Assembly (NCBI RefSeq): GCF_016793825.1
Contig: NZ_JAEULM010000002.1
Location: 124,001 to 188,000 of the forward strand
DNA length: 64,000 bases
Source of the DNA: Sphingopyxis sp.
GTDB taxonomy: Bacteria > Pseudomonadota > Alphaproteobacteria > Sphingomonadales > Sphingomonadaceae
Direction: 5' to 3'
The notes below the pieces were generated by a model, which saw nothing but the letters and a program-made list of their open reading frames with translations, was not told the origin of the DNA and made no database searches. The translations under genes were made by a program, and so were the position numbers. This document shows positions 50,383 to 59,873 of this stretch, piece by piece; position 1 is the first letter of the stretch; every line of letters begins with the position of its first letter.

Positions 50383-50934
50383 TCAGTTCGCGGGCTTGGT
50401 CTCGTCGATCTTGTCGATCCATTCGGGATAGAAACTCGGTTCCCGTGCCGACCATCCCGGTGCCGTCGCCGCGGCTTCGCTGATCGACTGCAACAACACC
50501 TTGCGCTTGTCGGGGTGGAGGTGCGGCAGCGAGGCAGCGGCGCAGAAGGCGCCGGGCAGCCAGGGCCGGGCGTGCGCCCCGAGCAGCCGTTCGTACAGAA
50601 AGCGATAGGGTGCAAAACCCTGCAACCGGTCCTGCCCGAGGTCGAACGCCGAAACCGTTACGAGCGGCGCCATGAACGCTTCGAGCGAGTCGAGCCCGCT
50701 GTCATCGGGAATATGTGCGCGAATGTCGCCCAGCCGCTGATAGATACGGGCCTGTACGCGAATGGCCGTCTCTTCGACCATATCGCGCGACCAGCGAGAG
50801 ATCGCGTCGTCGCGTTCCAGCCCGATATCCAGCGACCGGCGGATGTAGCGCTGCGTCGCGGCGGGGAAACCCGCAAATTCCTTGATCTCCGCAATCGACA
50901 GATCGCCTGCTGCCGGTCCCGAACGAGTCACCAT
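50383..50934 (-). CDS. Conserved hypothetical protein
   Basis: 183 residues from ATG 50934 (GGGAGC upstream), mostly alpha-helical, no signal peptide or membrane helix: LSIAEIKEFAGFPAATQRYI, ISRWSRDMVEETAIRVQARI, LHPDKRKVLLQSISEAAA. I do not recognise a family. Divergent from the FabH-like gene across 189 bp. Confidence 0.6.
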   Translation of the reverse strand: MVTRSGPAAGDLSIAEIKEFAGFPAATQRYIRRSLDIGLERDDAISRWSRDMVEETAIRVQARIYQRLGDIRAHIPDDSGLDSLEAFMAPLVTVSAFDLGQDRLQGFAPYRFLYERLLGAHARPWLPGAFCAAASLPHLHPDKRKVLLQSISEAAATAPGWSAREPSFYPEWIDKIDETKPAN

Positions 50935-51123
50935 GGTCGTGCTCCCGCACGGCGCCCGGGGAGCCATCCCCCCGGAGGCCTGCATCATTCAGTCTGCCAC
51001 CAAAAGGGTTAGCAGCGGGTTAACCATGATGTCGGCGACCGTTCAGGCCGATCGCGGGCGTTGCGCGCTGCGGTGAGCCGTCCTAATCAGCGTGCATTCG
51101 AAAACAAAACACGCAGGACCGTC

Positions 51124-52260
51124 ATGTCGCAAGCATCGCAACCGGTCATTTCATCGACCGGCCTTTTCACCCCCGCCGAACGCATCACCAACGAAGAACT
51201 TGTCGCCAGTTTTAACGCCTATGTTGCACTGCACAATAGGGAAAATGCCGCCGCGATTGCGGCTGGCGATATTGTCGAACTTGCGGAATCGAGTGTCGAA
51301 TTCATTGAAAAGGCCAGCGGCATCGGATCGCGGTTCGTGGTCGACAAGGCGGGCATCCTCGATCCCGCCCACATGGCACCGCGGATCGCCGAACGCCGCA
51401 ACGACGAATTGTCGATCCTCGCCGAAATCGGCGTGGCGGCCGCGAAGGACGCGCTCGCGCGTGCCGGCCGCGCGGCGGCGGACGTCGATGCCGTGCTTTG
51501 CGCCGCGTCGAACATGCAGCGCCCCTATCCTGCGATGGCGGTCGAAATTCAGGACGCGCTTGGCATCGACGGTTTTGGTTTCGACATGAATGTCGCCTGC
51601 TCGTCGGCGACCTTCGGTATTCAGACCGCCGCCGACTATATCCGCGCCGGCCATGCGAAGAGCGTCCTCGTGGTGAATCCCGAAATCTGTTCGGGTCACC
51701 TCAACTGGCGCGACCGCGACAGCCATTTCATCTTCGGCGACGTCGCGACCGCGATCCTTGTCGAACAAAAGGATATCGCTCCGGACGGCCACTGGGGCAT
51801 CCTCGGTACCAAGCTCAAGACCGTCTTTTCGAACAACATCCGGAACAATTTCGGTTTTTTGAACCGCGGCCACGGTGGGATCGACCAGTCGGGTCCCAAG
51901 ACCGACAAACTCTTCGTCCAGGAAGGCCGCAAGGTGTTCAAGGAAGTCGTGCCTATGGTCGCCAACATGATCGTCGAGCAGATGGAAACGCTCGGCCTTG
52001 AGGGTCGCGACATGCGCCGGCTATGGCTGCATCAGGCGAACACCAACATGAACCGGCTGATCGCCCATCGTGTGCTGGGCCACGAAGCGAGCGAGGACGA
52101 AAGTCCGACGGTCCTCGACACCTATGGCAATACGTCGAGCGCCGGTTCGATCATCGCCTTTCACCTGAACCATGAGGACATGGTCGCAGGCGACACGGGG
52201 CTGATCTGCTCCTTCGGGGCGGGTTACAGCGCAGGAACGGTGTTCGTCCGCAAGACCTGA
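51124..52260 (+). CDS. Beta-ketoacyl-ACP synthase III family protein (long form)
   Basis: 378 residues, thiolase fold with the FabH triad: Cys159 (NVACSSATFG), His303 (WLHQANTNMN) and Asn336 (YGNTSSA). About 60 residues longer than FabH because of an inserted helical segment near residues 25-60 (ASFNAYVALHNRENAAAI). This long form condenses medium-chain acyl-CoA or starts special fatty acids in some bacteria, as far as I recall. It stands alone, not in a fab operon. Confidence 0.85.
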   Translation: MSQASQPVISSTGLFTPAERITNEELVASFNAYVALHNRENAAAIAAGDIVELAESSVEFIEKASGIGSRFVVDKAGILDPAHMAPRIAERRNDELSILAEIGVAAAKDALARAGRAAADVDAVLCAASNMQRPYPAMAVEIQDALGIDGFGFDMNVACSSATFGIQTAADYIRAGHAKSVLVVNPEICSGHLNWRDRDSHFIFGDVATAILVEQKDIAPDGHWGILGTKLKTVFSNNIRNNFGFLNRGHGGIDQSGPKTDKLFVQEGRKVFKEVVPMVANMIVEQMETLGLEGRDMRRLWLHQANTNMNRLIAHRVLGHEASEDESPTVLDTYGNTSSAGSIIAFHLNHEDMVAGDTGLICSFGAGYSAGTVFVRKT

Positions 52261-52311
52261 CGGTTCAGCAGGTCGCGGCGCCGGCCCGTTTCAGCAAAGC
52301 TCAAACAAAAA

Positions 52312-53400
52312 TTAGGGCACAAAGGTCGTGAACAGGTAGATCGCGAACAGCATCAGGTGGATCACCCCCTGCAACACGGTGGTCCGACCGTTGGCGAGCG
52401 TCTGCACCGATACGATCAGCGACAGGAACAGCAGCACCGTCGACTTCGCGTCGAGACCGAGGCTGATCGGCAGATCGGTCACGATCGACAGGATCGCAAC
52501 CGCGGGAATGGTGAGGCCGATCGTCGCGAGCGCCGAGCCCAATGCGAGGTTGAGGCTGGTCTGCAACCGGTCGGCCTTCGCCGCGCGCACGGCCGCCAAC
52601 CCTTCAGGCGCGAGGATCAGCGCCGCGATCAGCACGCCGAGCACCGCAGGCGGAGCCCCCCAGTCGGCGAGCAGCGCGCCGATGACCGGCGACAGATTCT
52701 TCGCGAGCAGAACAACTGCAACAAGGCTGGCAAGCAGCAATGCGCCCGAAATGGCGGTGCGCTGGAGGCTAGGCGGCGCGGCGTGGGCGTCAAGCTCGCC
52801 GTCGCCGTCGGCATCCCCGTCGGGAAGGAAATAGTCGCGGTGGCGCACCGTCTGGACCAGCGCGAAAGTCGCATAGAGGATCAGCGATACCGCGGCGACG
52901 AAACCCAGCTGTTTCGCCGAATAGAAGGGACCGGGGACGCTGGACGTGAAATTGGGGAGAACCAGCGTAACGACCGTGAGCACGGTGAGCGTCGCGAGGG
53001 CGGCGCCGATCCCGGTGCGCGGAAACCGCTGTTCATGATGACGGATCGCGCCGCTCAGCAGACAGAGGCCCATGAGCAGGTTGAGGATGACCATCACCGC
53101 CGCGAACACCGTGTCGCGCGCCAGCGTCTGCGCCTTTTCGGGTTCGGCCTGCATCAACGTCAGGATCAGCCCGACCTCGATAACCGTCACGGCGAGCGCG
53201 AGGATCAATGTGCCGAACGGCTCCCCCACGCGGTGCGCGATGACTTCCGCATGGTGGACCGCCGCGATCACGGCACCCATCAGGATGATCGCGACGAGCC
53301 AGGCATTCAGCGGCATCGCGAGGCTCGCCATCGCGGCGACGAAGCCGAGGATCGGAAAAATGTCGTTGGTGCGGTCGGCGAGGCGAAGTTTTGCGGTCAT
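52312..53400 (-). CDS. chaA: Calcium/proton antiporter (ChaA/CaCA family)
   Basis: 362 residues with about eleven membrane helices and two inverted CaCA motifs: HHAEVIAHRVGEPFGTLILAL with the conserved Glu residues, and ILAPEGLAAVRAAKADRLQ, LNLALGSALATIGLT. An acidic loop with DGDADGDGELD lies mid-protein. Exchanges Ca2+ (or Na+/K+) for H+ at the inner membrane. Follows hisF by 79 bp, where hisE might be expected. Confidence 0.88.
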   Translation of the reverse strand: MTAKLRLADRTNDIFPILGFVAAMASLAMPLNAWLVAIILMGAVIAAVHHAEVIAHRVGEPFGTLILALAVTVIEVGLILTLMQAEPEKAQTLARDTVFAAVMVILNLLMGLCLLSGAIRHHEQRFPRTGIGAALATLTVLTVVTLVLPNFTSSVPGPFYSAKQLGFVAAVSLILYATFALVQTVRHRDYFLPDGDADGDGELDAHAAPPSLQRTAISGALLLASLVAVVLLAKNLSPVIGALLADWGAPPAVLGVLIAALILAPEGLAAVRAAKADRLQTSLNLALGSALATIGLTIPAVAILSIVTDLPISLGLDAKSTVLLFLSLIVSVQTLANGRTTVLQGVIHLMLFAIYLFTTFVP

Positions 53401-53479
53401 GGGACTTCTATTGCAGCCGCATCCGCGCATGGCCACCCCCAACCGCGTCACCCCGGCGACGATCAGGTCGAGAGCAGCC

Positions 53480-54244
53480 TCAGTGGCTGCGCACCGGGAG
53501 TCCGGCGGCTGCGAGCCGCGCATGGACTTCGGCGATCGTCGCTTCGCCGAAGTGGAAGATACTGGCGGCCAGAACCGCGCTCGCACCGCCTTCGACGACG
53601 CCGGCAACCAGATGGTCGAGCGTGCCGACGCCGCCCGATGCGATCACCGGCACGTTGACCGCATCGGCGATCGCGCGGGTGAGCGTCAGGTCATAACCGT
53701 CGCGCGTTCCGTCGCGGTCCATGCTGGTCACGAGCAGTTCACCGGCGCCGAGCGCCGCCAGTCGTGTTGCATGGTCCACCGCGTCGATCCCGGTCGGCTT
53801 GCGCCCGCCGTGCGTGAAGATTTCCCATCGACCGCCCTCGACGCGGCGCGCGTCGATGCTGCCAACGGCGCATTGACTGCCAAAGCGATCGGCGATGTCG
53901 GCGACAAGCTCGGGCCGTGCCACCGCGGCGCTGTTCACGGCAACCTTGTCGGCCCCGGCGAGGAGCAGTGCGCGCGCATCGTCTGTACTCCGCACCCCGC
54001 CGCCGACGGTGAGCGGCATGAAACAGACCTCGGCGGTGCGGGCGACCATGTCGAGCAAAGTGCCGCGCCCCTGATGGCTGGCGCTGATATCGAGAAAGCA
54101 GAGCTCGTCGGCGCCGGCCGCGTCATAGGCGCGGGCCGCCTCGACCGGATCGCCGGCGTCGCGCAGATCGACGAAATTGACGCCCTTCACGACGCGGCCA
54201 TCGGCAACGTCGAGACAGGGGATAACGCGGACACGGACGGTCAT
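53480..54244 (-). CDS. hisF: Imidazole glycerol phosphate synthase, cyclase subunit
   Basis: 254 residues, TIM barrel: [18 protein letters not shown] (catalytic Asp), [17 protein letters not shown], then [11 protein letters not shown] (second catalytic Asp) and [10 protein letters not shown]. Forms IGP and AICAR with HisH. ATG 54244 is preferred over ATG 54253 because GGGGG lies at proper distance. Confidence 0.96.
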   Translation of the reverse strand: MTVRVRVIPCLDVADGRVVKGVNFVDLRDAGDPVEAARAYDAAGADELCFLDISASHQGRGTLLDMVARTAEVCFMPLTVGGGVRSTDDARALLLAGADKVAVNSAAVARPELVADIADRFGSQCAVGSIDARRVEGGRWEIFTHGGRKPTGIDAVDHATRLAALGAGELLVTSMDRDGTRDGYDLTLTRAIADAVNVPVIASGGVGTLDHLVAGVVEGGASAVLAASIFHFGEATIAEVHARLAAAGLPVRSH

Positions 54245-54359
54245 ACGAACCATCCCCCGGATCCCTTCGTGTCGGGCGCGGTCGAGGCACTCCACAGCGC
54301 AGCGCAACACCGACAGGCATCTCGACTTCGCCCGATGCGATCGGAAAATGGGATGTGCG

Positions 54360-55094
54360 TCACGCGACGCCCGCCGCAATCGCTTCGGCGAGATCGAGCC
54401 GGCCGTCGTAGAGCGCGCGGCCGGTGATCACGCCTTCGATGCCGTTCGCGACATGTGGGCGGAGGGCATGGATGTCGCCGATGTCGGCAACCCCGCCGCT
54501 TGCGATAACCGGAATATCGACCGTCTGCGCCAGCGCCACGGTCGCCTCGACATTGCAGCCCTTGAGCAGGCCGTCGCGCCCGACGTCGGTGAACAGCAGC
54601 GCGGCGACCCCGGCATCCTCAAATCGCCGTGCAAGATCCTCGACGCGGACGTCGGAGACATCGGCCCAGCCTTCGGTCGCGACCATCCCGTCGCGCGCAT
54701 CGACCCCGACGACGATCCGGCCGGGCAGGTCGCGCGCCGCCAATTTGACGAATGCGGGATCCTTGAGCGCTGCAGTGCCGATGATCACGCGCTCGACGCC
54801 CAGCGCGAGCCAGCGGTCGACGCCGGCGCGGTCCCGGATGCCGCCGCCAACTTGCACCTTGCCCGGAAAGGCGGCGATGATGGCTTCGACCGCGCTGCCG
54901 TTGACGCTGGCGCCCGCGAATGCTCCGTCGAGATCGACGACATGTAGGTGCGACGCGCCCGCATCGGCGAAAAGCTGCGCCTGCGCCGCTGGATCATCGC
55001 CATAGACGGTCGCGCGCGCCATATCGCCCTCGGCAAGCCGCACCACATGCCCGCCCTTGAGGTCGATCGCTGGAAAAATGGTCAGGGGCGCCAC
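54360..55094 (-). CDS. hisA: ProFAR isomerase
   Basis: 244 residues, TIM barrel paralogue of His[55 protein letters not shown]. Isomerises 5'-ProFAR to PRFAR. GTG start at 55094 lies inside the hisH end (13-bp overlap). Confidence 0.95.
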   Translation of the reverse strand: MAPLTIFPAIDLKGGHVVRLAEGDMARATVYGDDPAAQAQLFADAGASHLHVVDLDGAFAGASVNGSAVEAIIAAFPGKVQVGGGIRDRAGVDRWLALGVERVIIGTAALKDPAFVKLAARDLPGRIVVGVDARDGMVATEGWADVSDVRVEDLARRFEDAGVAALLFTDVGRDGLLKGCNVEATVALAQTVDIPVIASGGVADIGDIHALRPHVANGIEGVITGRALYDGRLDLAEAIAAGVA

Positions 55095-55690
55095 ATCAAA
55101 AACCTTGTCAATGTCGCGAGACCATAGGCCTGGCTCTTTTCGGGGTGATATTGGACGCCGACGATATTCTCTTTCGCCACGGCCGCGGTGAAAGTCGCGC
55201 CATGGCTGCTCGTCGCGGCGACGGCGGCGGCATCGGCAAAATGATAGCCGTGAAGATAATAGGCTTCGCCCGCCGCGATCACCGGATGCGCAACGGTCGG
55301 AACGACGTCGTTCCAGCCCATATGCGGGATGCGCAGCCCCAGCTGCGGATCGAACGCGCGCACCGTGCCGCCGATCCAGCCGAGTCCTTCATGCCGGCCA
55401 TGCTCCTCGCCCGCGTCGGCGAGCAATTGCATACCGACGCAGATGCCGAGGAACGGCGCGCCCTCGCGGCGCACGCGGCGTTCCATGGCTTCGACCAACC
55501 CATCGATCGAAGTCAGGCCGTTCATGCACGCGGCGAACGCCCCGACGCCCGGCAACACGATCCGGTCGGCGCGGGCGACGACGTCGGGGTCGGCGGTTAC
55601 AGCGACATTCTCCGCACCCGCCGCGACGAGCGCATTATGCACCGAGCGAAGATTGCCCGCGCCATAGTCGATCAGGGCAACGGCGCTCAT
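55082..55690 (-). CDS. hisH: Imidazole glycerol phosphate synthase, glutamine amidotransferase subunit
   Basis: 202 residues. [16 protein letters not shown], nucleophile in GICVGMQLL, and the His/Glu pair in [11 protein letters not shown]. Supplies ammonia to HisF. Eight bases after hisB. Confidence 0.96.
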   Translation of the reverse strand: MSAVALIDYGAGNLRSVHNALVAAGAENVAVTADPDVVARADRIVLPGVGAFAACMNGLTSIDGLVEAMERRVRREGAPFLGICVGMQLLADAGEEHGRHEGLGWIGGTVRAFDPQLGLRIPHMGWNDVVPTVAHPVIAAGEAYYLHGYHFADAAAVAATSSHGATFTAAVAKENIVGVQYHPEKSQAYGLATLTRFLMWRP

Positions 55691-55698
55691 CGACGACC

Positions 55699-56286
55699 CT
55701 AGAGCACGCCCTTGGTCGAAGGGATGGCATCGCCCTTGCGCGGGTCGATCTCGACCGCCTGTCGCAGCGCGCGCGCCAGCGCCTTGTACATGCTTTCGGC
55801 GATGTGGTGGTTGTTCTCGCCGTAGAGCGTCTCGATGTGCAGCGTGATCCCCGCAGTCTGCGCAAAACTGTGAAACCAATGCGGGAACATCTCGGTGTCC
55901 ATCTCGCCGAGCCGTGGCTGCGAGAAACCCGACTTGTAGACACAATGCGGGCGCCCCGAAATGTCGAGGACGCAGCGCGTCAGCGTCTCGTCCATCGGCG
56001 CGTGGGCTTCGCCGTAGCGGGCGATGCCGCGCTTGTCGCCGAGCGCTTGCCCGACCGCTTCGCCGAGCGCCAGGGCGCTGTCCTCAACGGTGTGATGCTG
56101 GTCGATGTGCAGGTCGCCCTTCACGGTCATCGCGATGTCGATCAGCGAATGGCGCGACAATTGCTCGACCATATGGTCGAGAAAGCCGATACCGGTGGAC
56201 ACCGAATATGCGCCTGTGCCGTCAAGATCGACGGTGATCGCGATATCCGTTTCCTTGGTCGTGCGCTGGACGGTGGCGGTTCGCAT
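55699..56286 (-). CDS. hisB: Imidazoleglycerol-phosphate dehydratase
   Basis: 195 residues, monofunctional dehydratase. Signature pairs [37 protein letters not shown], and the second [15 protein letters not shown] copy. Two Mn-binding His clusters. First gene of the hisBHAF set and divergent from sspB across 95 bp. Confidence 0.97.
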   Translation of the reverse strand: MRTATVQRTTKETDIAITVDLDGTGAYSVSTGIGFLDHMVEQLSRHSLIDIAMTVKGDLHIDQHHTVEDSALALGEAVGQALGDKRGIARYGEAHAPMDETLTRCVLDISGRPHCVYKSGFSQPRLGEMDTEMFPHWFHSFAQTAGITLHIETLYGENNHHIAESMYKALARALRQAVEIDPRKGDAIPSTKGVL

Positions 56287-56381
56287 GGCCGACGCCTTAG
56301 AGCCTGTATTTCACGTTGCAAGGCGATTCTCCCCCTTCGAGCCCTCTTGACCGCCGCCCGCGCCGCGTTCATCCCCCGCGC

Positions 56382-56864
56382 ATGAGTAACGATGTCCGCG
56401 ACAGCCTGATTCCCTATGACGAAATCGTGCAGGACGCGCTGCGCGCCGTTGTCGGCCGCGTGCTGAGCCAGATCGAGGGGCACGACAGCCTGCCCGGCGA
56501 CCATCATTTCTATATCACCTTCAAGACTCAGGCGCAGGGCGTCGATATCCCGGCGCACCTGATCGCCAAGTTCCCCGACGAAATGACGATTGTCCTCCAG
56601 AACCGCTTCTGGGATCTGACGGTCGAGGACGATCATTTTGCGGTGGGCCTGTCGTTCAACCAGACGCCTTCGATGCTGACGATTCCTTACGCCGCGATCA
56701 CCGCTTTCGTCGATCCATCGGTCGATTTCGGCCTGCAATTCCAGGTCAGCGATGAGGATGTCGACCAGCCCGAGCCGCATGACGAGGCCGACAACGACCG
56801 CCCGGACGTCACCAACGAGGACGGCTCGAACGTCGTGACGGTGGATTTCGGCAAGAAGCGCTGA
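56382..56864 (+). CDS. sspB: SspB-like ClpXP protease adaptor
   Basis: 160 residues. Alphaproteobacterial SspB form: IPYDEIVQDALRAVVGRVL, HHFYITFKTQ, ALPF-like hydrophobic core, AKFPDEMTIVLQNRFWDL, then an acidic linker and the C-terminal XB tail VVTVDFGKKR that docks on ClpX. Delivers ssrA-tagged proteins. Confidence 0.92.
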   Translation: MSNDVRDSLIPYDEIVQDALRAVVGRVLSQIEGHDSLPGDHHFYITFKTQAQGVDIPAHLIAKFPDEMTIVLQNRFWDLTVEDDHFAVGLSFNQTPSMLTIPYAAITAFVDPSVDFGLQFQVSDEDVDQPEPHDEADNDRPDVTNEDGSNVVTVDFGKKR

Positions 56865-56868
56865 CGCC

Positions 56869-57180
56869 GTGGGCGCGGGCTGGCCCCCGAGCCGTTTCTG
56901 GCAATATTGGGCCCTCGCGGGCATGCTGGTCCTGACCGCTGCCTTCTGGTGGGGGGTCGAAGGCTATGCCTATTTCGAGGGTGGCTATGCCCGCGGGCCG
57001 ATTGCCGACGGGCTGCTGCGTTTCAGCCTGCTGGTCCTGACTCCCACGCTCGTCCTCATCTGGCTGGCTGCCGCCTGGCTGCGCCGCCGTATCGGCGAGA
57101 CGGGTTTCTGGCAGTTGCTCGGGCTGGTCGCGATGATCTGGGCTGGCGCGATATTGGTGGCAAGGATGCTGATGGCATGA
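56869..57180 (+). CDS. Small membrane protein, unknown function
   Basis: 103 residues with three hydrophobic segments ([52 protein letters not shown]). GTG start four bases after sspB; stop overlaps the fumC start (ATGA), so it is translated between them. No family recognised. Confidence 0.72.
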   Translation: MGAGWPPSRFWQYWALAGMLVLTAAFWWGVEGYAYFEGGYARGPIADGLLRFSLLVLTPTLVLIWLAAAWLRRRIGETGFWQLLGLVAMIWAGAILVARMLMA

Positions 57181-58574
57181 ACGGGACGCGGACAGAAAGC
57201 GACAGTATCGGCAATATCGAGGTCGCGGCCGACGCTTATTGGGGCGCACAGACCGAGCGCAGCCGACACAATTTCGCTTTTCCGGCGCACGAGCGGATGC
57301 CGATGCCGATCGTCCACGCGCTCGCGCGGATCAAGGGCGCCGCCGCGCGGGTCAACCGGAACCATGGCCTCGATGCGGGGCTTGCCGACGCGATCGTCGC
57401 GGCCGCCGATGCCGTCGTCGCGGGCGAATTTGACGACCAGTTCCCGCTCGCCATCTGGCAGACCGGCAGCGGCACCCAGTCGAACATGAACGCTAACGAA
57501 GTCATTGCCGGCATCGCCAACGAAAGGCTGGCGGGTACACGCGGCGGCAAATCGCCGGTGCATCCGAATGACCATGTCAACATGGGCCAGTCGTCGAACG
57601 ACAGCTTTCCGACAGCGCTGCACGTCGCGGTCGCGGTCGAGACGACGGCGCGACTGATCCCGTCGCTCATCGAATTGACCGACGCACTCGAAGCCAAGGC
57701 ACGGGCATGGGGCGACATCGTCAAGATCGGCCGCACCCATTTGCAGGATGCAACGCCGCTGACGCTGGGGCAGGAATTCTCGGGCTATGTCGCGCAGTTG
57801 ATCGCCTGCCGCGCGCGGATCGAAGGCGCACTGGCCCATAATGTCTGCAAGCTGGCGCAGGGCGGCACCGCGGTCGGCACCGGGCTCAACGCACCCGCCG
57901 GCTTCGACAAGGCCATGGCAGAGGAACTGTCGAAGAACACCGGCATCGCGTTCGAACCGGCGCGCAACAAGTTCGAGGCGCTGGCATCGAATGACGCGCT
58001 GGTCTTCTTCTCCGGCGCCCTGAACACGCTCGCGGTCGCGCTGACCAAGATCGCGAACGATATCCGCCTGCTCGGTTCGGGGCCGCGCGCGGGGCTCGGC
58101 GAGCTCGACCTGCCCGCGAACGAGCCCGGGAGCTCGATCATGCCGGGCAAGGTCAATCCGACCCAGTGCGAAATGCTGACGATGGTCGCCGCGCAGGTGA
58201 TCGGCAATCATCAGGCGGTGACGGTCGGCGGGTTGCAGGGGCATCTGGAACTCAACGTGTTCAAGCCGCTGATCGGTTCGAACGTGCTCCGGTCGATCGA
58301 ACTGCTCGCGATCGGCATGGCCGGTTTCACCGAACATTGCGTCGTCGGGATCGAGCCCAACCACGCGCGCATCGACGACCTCATGAACCGCTCGCTGATG
58401 CTCGTCACGGCGCTGGCGCCCGAAATCGGATACGACAAGGCCGCCAAGATCGCCAAGCACGCGCACGAGATGGGAACGACGCTGCGCGACGCCGCGCTCG
58501 ATCTCGGCTATGTCGATGGCGCGACCTTCGATCGTGTGGTCGACCCGCGAGGGATGCTGGGCCCCGAAGACTGA
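57177..58574 (+). CDS. fumC: Fumarate hydratase, class II
   Basis: 465 residues: [31 protein letters not shown], and the superfamily signature [13 protein letters not shown]. Thermostable iron-free fumarase of the TCA cycle, which takes the succinate-derived carbon from the hpa pathway. Confidence 0.96.
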   Translation: MNGTRTESDSIGNIEVAADAYWGAQTERSRHNFAFPAHERMPMPIVHALARIKGAAARVNRNHGLDAGLADAIVAAADAVVAGEFDDQFPLAIWQTGSGTQSNMNANEVIAGIANERLAGTRGGKSPVHPNDHVNMGQSSNDSFPTALHVAVAVETTARLIPSLIELTDALEAKARAWGDIVKIGRTHLQDATPLTLGQEFSGYVAQLIACRARIEGALAHNVCKLAQGGTAVGTGLNAPAGFDKAMAEELSKNTGIAFEPARNKFEALASNDALVFFSGALNTLAVALTKIANDIRLLGSGPRAGLGELDLPANEPGSSIMPGKVNPTQCEMLTMVAAQVIGNHQAVTVGGLQGHLELNVFKPLIGSNVLRSIELLAIGMAGFTEHCVVGIEPNHARIDDLMNRSLMLVTALAPEIGYDKAAKIAKHAHEMGTTLRDAALDLGYVDGATFDRVVDPRGMLGPED

Positions 58575-58621
58575 CGGGGAACCGGTGAGCCTTTCCGCGA
58601 ATTGATAGGGGAGAAGGAGAG

Positions 58622-58996
58622 ATGAAGATGATCGGTCGGATCGTTGGCGGCGTCCTCGGCAGCGCTATCGGACGCCAGAAGGGCAATCATCCCGTCGCAG
58701 GCGCCGTGATCGGCGCGGGCACTCTGTTTGCCGCGCGGCGCCTCTTTCCCCAACGCTATGCGGTCTTCGCTGCGACCGCCGCGGCCGCCTATCTCACGAA
58801 GAAGTGGGCCGACCGCGCCGAAGCTCGCAAGGCGGCCGAAGAGGCGCATGCAATCGACCCGAAGCTGGCCACACCCAGCGTCGTCGATCCCGATGCGGGA
58901 ACCGCGGATATCGAAACCGACGGCCAGTCGATCGCCGATGCGCTCCCACCGTCGATCCCTGTCGGCGCGAACGGTCAAGGCGCGGCAATCCACTGA
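58622..58996 (+). CDS. Hypothetical protein, Ala/Gly-rich N-terminus
   Basis: 124 residues. Residues 1-60 are weakly hydrophobic and glycine-rich (IVGGVLGSAIGRQKG, VFAATAAAAYLTKKW), possibly one or two membrane-associated helices; the rest is acidic and probably unstructured. GGAGAAGGAGAG precedes the ATG. No family recognised. Confidence 0.6.
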   Translation: MKMIGRIVGGVLGSAIGRQKGNHPVAGAVIGAGTLFAARRLFPQRYAVFAATAAAAYLTKKWADRAEARKAAEEAHAIDPKLATPSVVDPDAGTADIETDGQSIADALPPSIPVGANGQGAAIH

Positions 58997-59091
58997 TCCG
59001 CGCTGCGCGCAACATTCTGAAACATTGCCGACATTCGCCGGCAAGATTGCGGCCCTACTCCCTCGTCACGCGCTGACGGTGAGGAGTTCCG

Positions 59092-59616
59092 ATGTTTCGC
59101 AAGCCCTTCGCGATAACTCTTGCCGCAACGCTCCTGTGCGCGTCGGCGCTAGCCGGAAATCCGGATTCGCGAGGTGAAACGTCCGCTCCCTTCATGCTGG
59201 CGGACGTCAATGGCGATGGCCGGGTGACGGCAGACGAACTCGACACACTTCTGAATGCGCGCTTCTCGGTTCTCGATACGGATAGCGACGGCCGCATTTC
59301 CACTGCCGCCCTTCACCATCCGACCGGCAACCACAGGCGCGGGCCACCCCCTGGGGGTGCCTTTCGCGGCCCTCCCCCCGGCGGAGTTCCGCCCGGACCG
59401 CCGCCCGGACCGCCGCCGGAGGGGTTCGCCGGCCCCGGCAGCCCCCGCGACAGCGACGAAGGCTTTCCGTTCCCACAACCCGAAGATGTCGATGATGACG
59501 GCTTCATTTCGCGCGCCGAGTTCCTGCAACCCGCGGCCGCGATGTTCGATTATTGGGACCGCGACCACGACGGCGCCGTGACCGCCGAGGAAGCGCATCC
59601 CGCAACGGACCGCTGA
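59092..59616 (+). CDS. Secreted EF-hand protein with Pro/Gly-rich linker
   Basis: 174 residues: signal peptide (TLAATLLCASALA), two EF-hand loops DVNGDGRVTADEL and DTDSDGRISTAAL, a linker of GPPPGG-type repeats (about residues 80-118), then two more loops DVDDDGFISRAEF and DRDHDGAVTAEEA. A calmodulin-like pair on each side of a stiff linker suggests a periplasmic Ca2+-binding protein. Role unknown. Confidence 0.78.
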   Translation: MFRKPFAITLAATLLCASALAGNPDSRGETSAPFMLADVNGDGRVTADELDTLLNARFSVLDTDSDGRISTAALHHPTGNHRRGPPPGGAFRGPPPGGVPPGPPPGPPPEGFAGPGSPRDSDEGFPFPQPEDVDDDGFISRAEFLQPAAAMFDYWDRDHDGAVTAEEAHPATDR

Positions 59617-59873
59617 CCCACTTCGTGCCATCCCCGTTGGCCACCGGGTCGCCCGAAGCCCCGCCGGATCATCCGGCGGGGTGGAGGCGTCGCAGGACAC
59701 GCTTCGGCAACACCGCGTCATCCTGTCAGGCGTTGAACTTCTCCGATCCATGACTTAGGTCCGGGCGGGAGAAAGCACGGGACATTTCGACGCGCGACGC
59801 ATCAGCAAGACCGGACAAGACGCGCCGAAAGCGCCGAATTGTCGCATGGTTATCGGGGATCTCGCTAATCTTC

